DNA of 64,000 nucleotides from CAZFLY01 sp964519995 (GCA_964519995.1 CAZFLY010000001.1:62001-126000); one strand, 5' to 3'; shown: positions 33,962 to 40,878, counted from the first letter of the stretch. The notes: generated from the letters alone by a model not told the origin. Numbers and translations: made by a program.

Positions 33962-34525
33962 TTATAACCCCGCAATAAATTGCGGGGCTAAACATCGAGC
34001 CGGTGTGAATAGATACGTCTGGTGCAGCCAAAGCTCTATCTCCGGACGATGTTGGTAATTCAGACACGCAAACTCGCCAAATAATTCTATCGCAACATCA
34101 TCATAAGCGATCGCGGCGTCAGCCTGATAGTCGTAATAGCCTATGTGAATGCGTCTGCCGTTGTGCTGGATTTCCGCACGCCATTTGCGATTGTAAGCGT
34201 CCCAGTGAACGCCTTTGTAATGCGATGTTCCTGCGCTTCGCGGCAGACGATTCTGCTGATTCTGCGAAGCTGTGCAGATGCGCAGATTGCATCGGCGATT
34301 GTCCAGGCCATCGTGGTTCTTGTGATCGCACATCAGTCCTGCGGGCACGTTGAGAATCTGGCGATGCATCGAAATTGTTTTGCCGGCCTCGGACCGACAA
34401 GCATAATAATTCTCACCGTTTCTGTGCGCGAACCATCTGTATTTGGCCAGCTCATCATAATCCTGCTCATCGACGACGGTAAAAAGACCTTTTGAGACCG
34501 GAATGATTCTATGCTTGTGTTCCAT
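33962..34525 (-). CDS. HNH endonuclease with AP2-like domain and repeat-encoded tail
   Basis: About 187 residues from the ATG at 34525, which has CGGAGTCAAGAA upstream; a longer start at 34543 overlaps the preceding gene more. The HNH core is MHRQILNVPAGLMCDHKNHDGLDNRRCNLRICTASQNQQNR (His-Asn-His type), followed by an AP2-like segment GVHWDAYNRKWRAEIQHNGRRIHIGYYDYQADAAIAYD. This pairing is common in phage homing or free-standing endonucleases. The last residues, CLAPQFIAGL, come from translation through the GGCTAAA palindrome at 33968-33992; the gene stops at its far side. Confidence 0.9.
   Translation of the reverse strand: MEHKHRIIPVSKGLFTVVDEQDYDELAKYRWFAHRNGENYYACRSEAGKTISMHRQILNVPAGLMCDHKNHDGLDNRRCNLRICTASQNQQNRLPRSAGTSHYKGVHWDAYNRKWRAEIQHNGRRIHIGYYDYQADAAIAYDDVAIELFGEFACLNYQHRPEIELWLHQTYLFTPARCLAPQFIAGL
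33968..33992. repeat. GGCTAAA palindromic repeat read as the HNH C-terminus
   Basis: CCCCGCAATAAATTGCGGGG followed by CTAAAC. Minus-strand translation gives LAPQFIAG. Confidence 0.85.
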
Positions 34526-35294
34526 TTCTTGACTCCGTTGCAATTTGTAATAGCGTCGTGCCGATTTTATTTGGTTTGTATCCGAGTTCCTTTTTCAGAA
34601 GCGACATAAACACCGCTGCGGGCTTTCGGCCGAGCGTCGCCTCGCGGGCGTAATCCAAGACACACTCGAAAATATCATCGTTAAATTTGCCTGCGTCTCG
34701 GCCGGCAATCAGCCAGTTAGTGATGTTGCGAAAACACGTGCGATCCGCCTGACTTCTGGGGCGAATCAGCCTGAGCAGATTCTCATGGAATCTAAGAGCG
34801 CTAGTCCGAGCATTAGAACCGGATTCGAGTCGAGCCGAAATCGAGGCAAGTTCAGATTGCAATCTCGAATTCGATTTATTAACTTTATCCTTCTCGTTTA
34901 CGTTTCGTTTCTCGTTAGCTACAGCATTGCCATTAGCTTTGCTATGCGTTTGCCATCTTTTTGTTGCGCCGACAACTCCTGCTTTGGAGCGGATTTGCAT
35001 CTTCTCTTTAGCCTTTTTGAGTTCTTCACTGACGCGTTTATGTCTTAATGTGCCGGCTCGAACTTGAAATTTGTGTTTAATGTTTTCCCACAGCGAGGCG
35101 AAGTTTCTGCAGTTGCACAGTCTTGCCAGAGTCGGCATATCAAGATTGCATCGGCCGTTGTTGCAGTACAAATAGAATATGAGCGTGCAGTAAACGCCGC
35201 GCTCGGCTGCGTTCATCTTGATAAAGTCCTGGTCCATAAGAAAGGCGCTGCTTTGAAGACTAACAAAATCTACTTTTCTTCGTCTGCGACTCAT
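34509..35294 (-). CDS. Probable phage replication protein (DUF1376/YdaU-like N-terminus)
   Basis: 261 residues. The N-terminus SSAFLMDQDFIKMNAAERGVYCTLIFYLYCNNGRCNLD resembles the winged-helix start of phage replisome organisers (DUF1376 type). A basic linker (KKAKEKMQIRSKAGVVGATKRWQTHSKANGNAVANEKRN, similar to the linker of such proteins) and a C-terminal helical region follow (FRNITNWLIAGRDAGKFNDDIFECVLDYA). Probably helps load helicase at a phage origin; the assignment is by pattern only. It overlaps the HNH gene start. Confidence 0.65.
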   Translation of the reverse strand: MSRRRRKVDFVSLQSSAFLMDQDFIKMNAAERGVYCTLIFYLYCNNGRCNLDMPTLARLCNCRNFASLWENIKHKFQVRAGTLRHKRVSEELKKAKEKMQIRSKAGVVGATKRWQTHSKANGNAVANEKRNVNEKDKVNKSNSRLQSELASISARLESGSNARTSALRFHENLLRLIRPRSQADRTCFRNITNWLIAGRDAGKFNDDIFECVLDYAREATLGRKPAAVFMSLLKKELGYKPNKIGTTLLQIATESRNGTQA

Positions 35295-35331
35295 ATTTAA
35301 TCCCCACTGACACTACCGCGTAATCACCACT

Positions 35332-35400
35332 GTCATTCCCGCGGAAGCGGGAATCCATTCTTTTGTGGTTTTTTTGGTCTCCCGCCTACGCGGGAGTGAC
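35332..35400. repeat. REP-type double hairpin (BIME-like) read as the ParB-like C-terminus
   Basis: GTCATTCCCGCGGAAGCGGG at the left and CTCCCGCCTACGCGGGAGTG plus AC at the right face each other around a 23-nt linker. Outer ends are GTCA-T-TCCCGC and GCGGGA-G-TGAC. The left hairpin shares its core with the rnpB insertion at 4482-4556. Confidence 0.85.
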
Positions 35401-36001
35401 AAACAGAAAACGATTGCGCAATTTCGGTAAGCGCCTGTGCCCGTTGAGCGGCTTTGGTCAGGCCAGCGACATCAACGATCGACAACGCATCTTCGATTAT
35501 CTTCTGCTGGTCCACGGTGACGAAAAAGACCAGCGGCACCGCGAAGGCCTTTGCATCGGCTTTTGCCGGTACGCTGGGCAGCTTGAAATCCTTCAGACGC
35601 TCAAGTTGTTTTGCGGTCTGCGGAAGGAATTTGCCGAGTTCGGAAGTCGGCATATTTTCAGTCAGCTTCTTTATAAGAGCCAGTTTCTTCTCAAGCACAT
35701 CCGAGCCGGTCAGGCGATTCAGCGTCGCAAGCAGAATTTCTGTCTGCTCATCGTCGATGTCCCAGACGATTGCGTCTGCGGTTTCGTAGCCGAGCTTGCG
35801 CAACGCAAGCAATCGATGATGGCCGTTGATGATCTGAAAAAAATCTTTCTTTCGCGGATGTGGCCGGACGATTAGAGGCTCATATCGGCCGGTTCGCTCG
35901 ATGTTGCGAACGAGCTTTGAAAAGTTTGCCTTACTCATCCGGTTCGGATTGTCCGGATGCGCGATAAGTCTGTCGATCGCGATTGATTGAAGGTTGTTCA
36001 T
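35333..36001 (-). CDS. ParB/sulfiredoxin-fold nuclease-like protein of the phage region
   Basis: 222 residues. IAIDRLIAHPDNPNRMSKANFSKLVRNIERTGRYEPLIVRPHP then FQIINGHHRLLALRKLGYETADAIVWDIDDEQTEILLATLNRL is the ParB-like N-terminal domain (GHHR in place of GERR). This version is widespread in phages and next to DNA-modification genes. A lysine- and leucine-rich helical half follows. The last 22 residues (about CHSRVGGRPKKPQKNGFPLP) are the translation of the REP double hairpin at 35332-35400. Distinct from the chromosomal ParB at 59865. Adjacent to the GNAT and ABC genes, 13 bp from the former. Confidence 0.85.
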   Translation of the reverse strand: MNNLQSIAIDRLIAHPDNPNRMSKANFSKLVRNIERTGRYEPLIVRPHPRKKDFFQIINGHHRLLALRKLGYETADAIVWDIDDEQTEILLATLNRLTGSDVLEKKLALIKKLTENMPTSELGKFLPQTAKQLERLKDFKLPSVPAKADAKAFAVPLVFFVTVDQQKIIEDALSIVDVAGLTKAAQRAQALTEIAQSFSVCHSRVGGRPKKPQKNGFPLPRE

Positions 36002-36014
36002 AAGAATCCAGAAT

Positions 36015-36791
36015 TCAGGAGTCAGGGTTCAGGTTAAACGGCACATTCGGATTGAACCAGATGTAATAAATCGGGCGATGCGTGAGCTTGCTGAGAACGA
36101 ACCTCGTTCGCTGCAGCGACGATGGCCAGACCTTGTGCGTTTTGCCGTAGGTCTGCAGAAAGCGATTTATCTGCGCTTCTGCGAATTGTCTCTGAGATGC
36201 AAAAAGGGCGTCGAGCTTTCGCTGAACCGCCTGCGGATCGATAAGCTCTTTTTCTTCGATTCCAACCAGACTCAACGCCTCGGCAAGTTCAGCACATCTT
36301 TCCGGCAGCGGAGCGGTGTAAGCTGTCATTGACGCCTTTTCAAAAAACGGATTGACCGCGCCCATGACCGCAAGGGCCTCGATGATGGGGACGTTCAGCT
36401 TCGGCATCGTCTCTCGTACGAGTCTGCTCGCCAGACCAAGGCCGCGAAACCTCGGCTCAATTATCACACGCGCAATTCTGCGAATGGTCTTGTTGATAAG
36501 CGCAAGGCGAGTTTTTCTGTCGAAGCCTCTGAATATATCGCCCGTCGCGACATTGCGCAGCTCCGTTCCAGCGGTCGGCATCGTGTAAACGATAACGCCA
36601 ACCGTCTGCGGCATAACCGCAGAACCCCGCGTGAAACGCGGGGCTAAATATTTAGCCTGCGGCTTCAGCGCAAAAGTCGCAACCGCAGGACCAGGATGTC
36701 CGTCGCGGTAGTGATAACAGGCCAACCGGCCGTAATCATCCGAACTGCCGGAGACGATCTGTAACTGTTTGCAAACCGAACAGCTTCGCAT
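36015..36791 (-). CDS. GNAT-fold acetyltransferase with an internal repeat-encoded segment
   Basis: 258 residues. The cofactor-binding part is IARVIIEPRFRGLGLASRLVRETMPKLNVPIIEALAVMGAVNPFFEKASM: the R-G-x-G motif that binds acetyl-CoA pyrophosphate and the N-P-F-F turn. An N-terminal CSVC...C pair precedes it. Residues about 42-62 (ALKPQAKYLAPRFTRGSAVM) are encoded by palindromic repeats at 36616-36672, inserted in frame between two conserved parts. The gene lies directly downstream of an ABC ATPase; these two domains occur as one chain in COG2401 proteins. Substrate unknown. Confidence 0.8.
   Translation of the reverse strand: MRSCSVCKQLQIVSGSSDDYGRLACYHYRDGHPGPAVATFALKPQAKYLAPRFTRGSAVMPQTVGVIVYTMPTAGTELRNVATGDIFRGFDRKTRLALINKTIRRIARVIIEPRFRGLGLASRLVRETMPKLNVPIIEALAVMGAVNPFFEKASMTAYTAPLPERCAELAEALSLVGIEEKELIDPQAVQRKLDALFASQRQFAEAQINRFLQTYGKTHKVWPSSLQRTRFVLSKLTHRPIYYIWFNPNVPFNLNPDS
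36616..36672. repeat. GGCTAAA palindromic repeats inside the GNAT gene
   Basis: ACCGCAGAACCCCGCGTGAA, ACGCGGGGCTAAATA, then TTTAGCCTGCGGCTTC. Two elements back to back; the whole is open in the GNAT frame. Confidence 0.85.
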
Positions 36792-36803
36792 GAAAAATCC
36801 TCT

Positions 36804-36886
36804 ATTTAGCCCCCAGACCTGCCCTGAGCGAAGTCGAAGGGTTTATCTGGGGGTTATGACCCCGCAATGAATTGCGGGGCTAAATA
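36804..36886. repeat. GGCTAAA palindromic repeats between the ABC and GNAT genes
   Basis: Element one is TTTAGCCCCCAG...CTGGGGG with a CCTGCCCTGAGCGAAGTCGA insertion in its loop. Element two is CCCCGCAATGAATTGCGGGG followed by CTAAATA, whose minus-strand translation forms the ABC protein tail. Confidence 0.85.
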
Positions 36887-37519
36887 TTTATATATTACCT
36901 GCGTTGGGCCGGACAGCTCCTTGACGACCAAAACATCGGGCTGAAGGTCAAGAAGAATATCGTCGTGACTCGATGCGAGAAAAAAATTTGTGCCGGTCCG
37001 TTTGGCAAACTTGTGTATGTTGTAACAGATCGCAGCCGCTGTGATTCTGTCCAGCTCTGAACAGAACTCATCGGCAAATACAAACTTTTTCTTCGCAGCC
37101 AAAGCCTTTGCCAGTCGAAAACGCCATTTCTGACCTTCGCTTAGATTCTTTGGCTGATTCAAAATACAAAATACGTCGTTAAGTCCTGCGGCGCTGAGCA
37201 GACGTAAGCTCGTTAGCAAATCGCCGTCAAAACAGTCGATGACGGTTCGGTCGTCGGGCAAAGGTGTTTGGTTCAGATTGATTCTCTCCGCTGTTGGGAC
37301 CGCATCCTCAAACTCGCGCAGCAGAACGCTCTTTCCCGCTCCTGATGGTCCTGTGATGTAAACGATTTGGCCAGGCTCGACGGTAAGCTGACAACTGTGA
37401 GTGACGGTTCTTTCGGTGAGTCTATCTGCGGTCAGGCCGAACATTCGACAGACCTGCGCGACGCGGTCGGTAATTCGGCCGGTGAAGCGAAACGATTTTT
37501 CCACGCAATATGTCGGCAT
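36854..37519 (-). CDS. ABC-type ATPase, COG2401-like, with repeat-encoded C-terminus
   Basis: About 221 residues from MPTYCVEKSFRF. The longer frame to 37567 starts inside a palindromic repeat (MGVKTPRINLGAKRL) and is rejected. Walker A GPSGAGKSVLL, signature LSEGQKWRFRLAKAL and Walker B KFVFADEFCSELDR are intact, then the SSHDD switch. There is no transmembrane partner. The N-terminal half before Walker A is typical of COG2401, where an ABC ATPase is fused to an acetyltransferase. Here the GNAT part is the next gene (36015-36791), separated by two palindromic repeats. The last residues YLAPQFIAGS are repeat-derived. Confidence 0.82.
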   Translation of the reverse strand: MPTYCVEKSFRFTGRITDRVAQVCRMFGLTADRLTERTVTHSCQLTVEPGQIVYITGPSGAGKSVLLREFEDAVPTAERINLNQTPLPDDRTVIDCFDGDLLTSLRLLSAAGLNDVFCILNQPKNLSEGQKWRFRLAKALAAKKKFVFADEFCSELDRITAAAICYNIHKFAKRTGTNFFLASSHDDILLDLQPDVLVVKELSGPTQVIYKYLAPQFIAGS

Positions 37520-37527
37520 GTGGAGTC

Positions 37528-37584
37528 TTTTAGCCCCCAGGTTTATCCTGGGGGTTTTAACCCCCAAATAAATTTGGGGGCTAA
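37528..37584. repeat. GGCTAAA palindromic repeats upstream of the ABC gene
   Basis: TTTAGCCCCCAGG-TTTAT-CCTGGGGG then CCCCCAAATAAATTTGGGGG followed by CTAA. Confidence 0.85.
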
Positions 37585-37622
37585 CCCGAAGTCTTTTGAT
37601 TTTGTGTTATACATGATTATTA

Positions 37623-38156
37623 TTATCCGGAATATCTATGAATTTTAGTAACTGTGCGCTGAATCTTTTTTAGCATTTGACGAACCTGGTAGTATGTGAG
37701 ATTACGCTGCTGGGCGATTTTGTGTATAGGCAGACCTCTGGTAAAATAATTCTTCGCGATCGCCAGCTCGTCGTTGGTGAATCTCTGACGGTTCCGCAGG
37801 CAGGTTACATAGCGCTGGTCTGTAAGGCGTTGCGCCAGGTTGCGAATCTTTCTGGCTATCTGTGTGTCGGCCAGGCCGGTAAGGCGAGCGAGTTGACGAT
37901 AGCTGCTGCCAGCCTCTAAATACATCGACATCAACAGCCTGTCATCGCCGTTAAGCCAGTGGAGTCTGCTTCGTAAAAGCTCTACTTCATCACGGTGGGC
38001 AGTCTTTAGTTTGAGATCATCCTGGGCTATGATGGAGTCGATTCGCTTCATAGGTTTAGAACCTGCGGACTCTCGCCTCCGGTGTAGCCTACGGTGAAGT
38101 AAGTTATCCAATCCTCGATGTGAAGTTTCCTTATTGACAAACAGATTAATCTGCAT
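37623..38156 (-). CDS. Predicted helix-turn-helix regulator
   Basis: 177 residues. DDRLLMSMYLEAGSSYRQLARLTGLADTQIARKIRNLAQRL looks like a sigma70 region-4 type helix-turn-helix, and FTNDELAIAKNYFTRGLPIHKIAQQRNLTYYQVRQMLKKI is a second HTH-like unit. The N-terminal 35 residues are basic and low in family character, so translation might start at the Met at 38051. The promoter at 38208-38237 fits the longer form. No family name can be given; a regulator of the neighbouring phage genes is plausible. Confidence 0.6.
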   Translation of the reverse strand: MQINLFVNKETSHRGLDNLLHRRLHRRRESAGSKPMKRIDSIIAQDDLKLKTAHRDEVELLRSRLHWLNGDDRLLMSMYLEAGSSYRQLARLTGLADTQIARKIRNLAQRLTDQRYVTCLRNRQRFTNDELAIAKNYFTRGLPIHKIAQQRNLTYYQVRQMLKKIQRTVTKIHRYSG

Positions 38157-38207
38157 AGTAACATTTGGATGAATCTGTTTATTAAGTATCTATCTAACAT
38201 AAAAGCA

Positions 38208-38237
38208 ATATTAACTATAAAGAAAACATTGTCAACT
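38208..38237 (-). promoter_or_regulatory. Promoter of the HTH regulator
   Basis: Minus strand TTGACA (complement of 38232-38237), 18 bp, TAATAT (complement of 38208-38213), about 50 bases before the 38156 start. Confidence 0.6.
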
Positions 38238-38342
38238 ATTTTGTAAGATTTTTGACAAATTTTTTGAGATATGTGGTAAACACCAATAAAATGGGCTTTT
38301 TCACATCAATTTTACTGTTTGTGAAAGACAATTGTAGCTACG

Positions 38343-38474
38343 TTTAGCCCCCAGGCCTGCCCTGAGCGAAAAAAGCTTGCCCTGAGCGCAGCCGAAGGGT
38401 CGAAGGGTTTATCCTGGGGATTATAGCCCTGCATAACGCGTGGAAAACCCCGCAGTAAACTGCGGGGCTAAATA
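38343..38474. repeat. Composite palindrome; left arm of a 77-bp inverted repeat pair
   Basis: 38343-38419 runs TTTAGCCCCCAGGCCTGCCC, GAGCGAAAAAAGCTTGCCCT, GAGCGCAGCCGAAGGGTCGA, AGGGTTTATCCTGGGG. Its reverse complement is at 40521-40597 with essentially one difference. A second element, CCCCGCAGTAAACTGCGGGG followed by CTAAATA, ends at 38474. Confidence 0.9.
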
Positions 38475-38561
38475 GGGTAAAAGGTAGGTTCCCTGCGGCC
38501 AAAAATACTTTGCAGATTATGCACTGCTGGTTATACTTTGCCAGCAGAAGGATTTACGAGG

Positions 38562-39527
38562 ATGCCAGAACGGATGCCCAAATTAGTTGTCGTCGGCAGT
38601 ACTTATGTGGATATGGCGATTAAGTGCGGCCAGGTTCCTTCTGCCGGTCAGAGCGTAAGCGGGGCAGCACTTTCATACACAGCGACCGGTCCCGGTCCCA
38701 ATCAAGCTGCGCAAGCAGCTCTTTGCGGATGCCAGGTGCACCTCGTCAGCAAGGTCGGCAGTGATCCGTTCGCTGAGATGGTCCGCAAGAGTCTGACTGA
38801 ATTCAACGTCAAGACAGATTTTCTCTATACTGCTGCTGCCATGAACACGGGGGTTGTGGTTACAATGGTTAACGCCGAGGGTGAAAATGCCATCTGCTAT
38901 TACGCGGGAGCCAACATCGCTCTGCAAAGCAGGGATGTCAAAGCAGCGGAACAGGTTATTTCCGAGTCTGATGTTTGTCTAATTCACGGTGGATTGCCGC
39001 AAGAGGCTATTGTAGCTGCGGTTCGATGCGCCAAGCTGCACGGTGTTAAGGTAATTCTCAATCCAGCGAGACCCATGGAGCAGCGTAATCGCCATGATAT
39101 CGACCTTCCTATGGAGTACTTCTCGGCTGATGTTTTGATTCCGAATCTCGAAGAAGCCGCCGATATCACAGACCAATCGACGGTGAGCATTCGTACAGCC
39201 AAGCTGATCGGCTCAGATTTGGTAGCTCGTGGGGCAAAATATGCGGTAATAACGATGGGCAGACGCGGATGTATGATTGTTGACAGAAAACGAGCAGATC
39301 ATATTGCCGCATTTGAGGTAGAGCTTGTTGACCAGACCGGCACAGGCGATGCGTTCGCAGGTGCACTTGCTGCGGCCTGTGCGGTCGGAGACGATATTAG
39401 AAAAGCCGCTACATTTGCCTCCTCGGCAGGAGCGCTGGCGTGTACGAAGTTCGGCTCTATCGAGGCTATGCCGACAAAGGCGGAAATTATTCAACTTCTG
39501 CAAAGTCAAGACGTCGACAGCGTATAG
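38562..39527 (+). CDS. PfkB-family sugar kinase, probable ribokinase
   Basis: 321 residues from the ATG at 38562 (GAAGGA upstream); a TTG eight codons earlier is the other option. KLVVVGSTYVDMAIKCGQVPSAGQSV opens the PfkB fold, GPGPNQAAQAALCG is the sugar-binding region with G-x-N-Q-A, and VELVDQTGTGDAFAGALA contains the catalytic Asp in the anion-hole motif DTxGxGD (here DQTGTGDAF). LNPARP and IPNLEEA also fit ribokinase (RbsK). It phosphorylates a sugar at C5 or equivalent; the substrate is unproven and no transporter is adjacent. The last 30 bases recur at 40374-40403 beyond the HigBA genes. Confidence 0.88.
   Translation: MPERMPKLVVVGSTYVDMAIKCGQVPSAGQSVSGAALSYTATGPGPNQAAQAALCGCQVHLVSKVGSDPFAEMVRKSLTEFNVKTDFLYTAAAMNTGVVVTMVNAEGENAICYYAGANIALQSRDVKAAEQVISESDVCLIHGGLPQEAIVAAVRCAKLHGVKVILNPARPMEQRNRHDIDLPMEYFSADVLIPNLEEAADITDQSTVSIRTAKLIGSDLVARGAKYAVITMGRRGCMIVDRKRADHIAAFEVELVDQTGTGDAFAGALAAACAVGDDIRKAATFASSAGALACTKFGSIEAMPTKAEIIQLLQSQDVDSV
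39489..39518 (+). repeat. Direct repeat, copy 1 (3' end of ribokinase)
   Basis: ATTCAACTTCTGCAAAGTCA through GTCGAC. It matches 40374-40403 at 29 of 30 positions. Confidence 0.9.
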
Positions 39528-39621
39528 CGTGGAGTGTATAGGAATAACTCCACGCTATTCGCTCAACGCTATCGGTGTTTTATGAACGAACAAAAATTTT
39601 TAAAGATTTTCCAGATTTCAC

Positions 39622-39652
39622 TTGAACTAATATCGCAAATATGCGATATTAT
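39622..39652 (+). promoter_or_regulatory. HigBA promoter with palindromic operator
   Basis: TTGAAC (39622-39627) serves as -35. A perfect inverted repeat AATATCGCA-AATA-TGCGATATT (39629-39650) fills the spacer, and TATTAT (39647-39652) is a possible -10. Operator placement between the boxes fits repression by the HTH antitoxin. Confidence 0.65.
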
Positions 39653-39666
39653 ATATAAAGGTTAGG

Positions 39667-40038
39667 ATGCCCAAAACGAAAGTAGCTATATATCGGGAAG
39701 CTGATGGAACAGTGCCTCTGATTGAGTGGTTGGATAATTTATCCGCGAAGGTTCAAGATAAACTTATTGTGAAGGTCGAGCTACTTGAGAACCAGGGATA
39801 CGAGCTAAGAAGGCCTCACTGCGACTTGTTAGAGCAGGGAATTTATGAGCTGCGAGCCAGACACAAGAATGTTCATTATCGTATATTATATGCTTTTGTA
39901 GGCAGGGGCATCGTTCTTCTTTCCCATGGTTGCACTAAAGCAAAAGAGATGCCCAAAAGGGAAATTAACAGAGTGGCAAGAAACCGTGATAATTATACCG
40001 AAAATCCCAAGGCTCATACATATTCAGGGGAGCTGTGA
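39667..40038 (+). CDS. HigB/Gp49-like toxin
   Basis: 123 residues. VAIYREADGTVPLIEWLDNLSAKVQDKLIVKVELLENQG and LEQGIYELRARHKNVHYRILYAFVGRGIVLLSHGCTKAKEMPKREINRVARNRD follow the phage-derived Gp49-like / HigB pattern: an early W-L helix, central E-L-R strand, Y-R-I-L-Y strand, then a K-x-x-x-x-P-x-x-E-I-x-x-A helix. These are ribosome-dependent mRNases. The toxin precedes its HTH antitoxin with a 4-bp overlap, the usual higBA order. The product ends with an atypical tail (YTENPKAHTYSGEL). Confidence 0.9.
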   Translation: MPKTKVAIYREADGTVPLIEWLDNLSAKVQDKLIVKVELLENQGYELRRPHCDLLEQGIYELRARHKNVHYRILYAFVGRGIVLLSHGCTKAKEMPKREINRVARNRDNYTENPKAHTYSGEL

Positions 40039-40370
40039 TAATGGCAGGAAAAAGAAAAGCGACAACCGATGCAGTAAAGATTTTGCATAAGCGATACGTT
40101 AAGGGCAGTAAAAGTCGGCTTGCGTCGCTCCGACAGGAACGAGACAACGCCAATATCGCAGAGCAGATTTATCATCTGCGTATGAAGGCAAGCTTAACGC
40201 AAAAGCAGTTGGCTTCTCTTGTGGGAACGACACAGTCTGCTATTAGTCGTTTGGAGGATGCCGATTATAATGGACACAGTTTTGCGATGTTGAGCAAGAT
40301 TGCTGCTGCCTTGCGTCAAAGGGTCGAGGTGAGACTTGTGCCTGAAACAACGGCGCATACTTTTGCATAG
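40035..40370 (+). CDS. HigA-type XRE-family antitoxin
   Basis: 111 residues. IAEQIYHLRMKASLTQKQLASLVGTTQSAISRLEDADYNGHSFAMLSKIAAALRQRVEVRLVP is an XRE/Cro helix-turn-helix with the LTQ..LA...G..Q..IS..E core. An N-terminal basic stretch (KRKATTDAVKILHKRYVKGSK) is longer than usual. The gene overlaps higB by 4 bp, so translation is coupled. It likely binds the palindrome at 39629-39650. The second ribokinase-end repeat begins 4 bp after its stop. Confidence 0.9.
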   Translation: MIMAGKRKATTDAVKILHKRYVKGSKSRLASLRQERDNANIAEQIYHLRMKASLTQKQLASLVGTTQSAISRLEDADYNGHSFAMLSKIAAALRQRVEVRLVPETTAHTFA

Positions 40371-40373
40371 ATC

Positions 40374-40403
40374 ATTCAACTTCTGCAAAGTCAAGATGTC
40401 GAC
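40374..40403 (+). repeat. Direct repeat, copy 2 (displaced ribokinase 3' end)
   Basis: It matches 39489-39518 at 29 of 30 positions and then reads GAC TAA, so in the old frame the protein would have ended ...QSQDVD. Confidence 0.9.
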
Positions 40404-40454
40404 TAAGCCCACATAAAACATCCAAATGAATTCATTTCGTCAAATCCATATTTA

Positions 40455-40598
40455 ACCCCGCAATCCTTCGATGCGTCCCTTGGCCGCACTCAGGATGGGT
40501 TTATTGCGGAGTTGGAACCCCCCAGGGTAAACCCTTCGACCCTTCGGCTGCGCTCAGGGCAAGCTTTTTTCGCTCAGGGCAGGCCTGGGGGCTAAATA
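40455..40598. repeat. Composite palindromes; right arm of the 77-bp inverted repeat pair
   Basis: 40521-40597 is the reverse complement of 38343-38419. It is preceded by CCCCGCAAT...ATTGCGG with a CCTTCGATGCGTCCCTTGGC insertion in the loop. Confidence 0.9.
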
Positions 40599-40765
40599 GT
40601 CAATCATTTCAATCAAAAGTGCTGATAGCTGCGCAGTAAAAATGCCAAAATTGAAAAAATTTTTTACTGTATATCTATCAAGAACTTAGCGCAAATCACC
40701 TCACCTCAAAAAACCATTTTTTTCGCATCGAAACTGCAGATAGCTCCAATTATAGAGGCGCTTGG

Positions 40766-40852
40766 CTCGTGACTCGTCGTTCGTGACTCGTCGCTCGAAA
40801 CTCATTTTGTTTTACGAGTCACGGGCAACTGGCGACGAGCGACGATCAAGAA
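40766..40852. repeat. Low-complexity GTGACTCGTCG self-complementary block
   Basis: CTTGGCTCGTGACTCGTCGT and TCGTGACTCGTCGCTCGAAA are followed by TTTTACGAGTCACGGGCAAC and GGCGACGAGCGACGA, giving a long imperfect hairpin of repeated 7-9 base words. Confidence 0.65.
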
Positions 40853-40878
40853 GGGGGGCCAGTTAAGGAGAAAAGCTT

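Larger units (their letters stand above)
38157..38537. other. Intergenic region between the HTH regulator and ribokinase
   Basis: 381 bp without a gene. From left to right it holds the leader and promoter of the HTH gene (38208-38237), an AT-rich stretch to about 38340, then the composite palindrome 38343-38474 and the ribokinase leader. Confidence 0.7.
40371..40878. other. Gene-free region before the portal gene
   Basis: 508 bp composed of the displaced ribokinase end (40374-40403), composite palindromes (40455-40598), an AT-rich stretch with AAATTGAAAAAATTTTTTAC near 40655, and a low-complexity GTGACTCGTCG block (40766-40852). AAGGAGAAAAGCTT directly precedes the portal ATG. No coding frame is credible. 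Confidence 0.75.

Noticed and set aside
36854..37567. Longer ABC ATPase starting MGVKTPRINLGAKRL
   Set aside because: The extra residues are translation of a palindromic repeat ahead of the gene, and the family-like sequence starts at MPTYCVEK.
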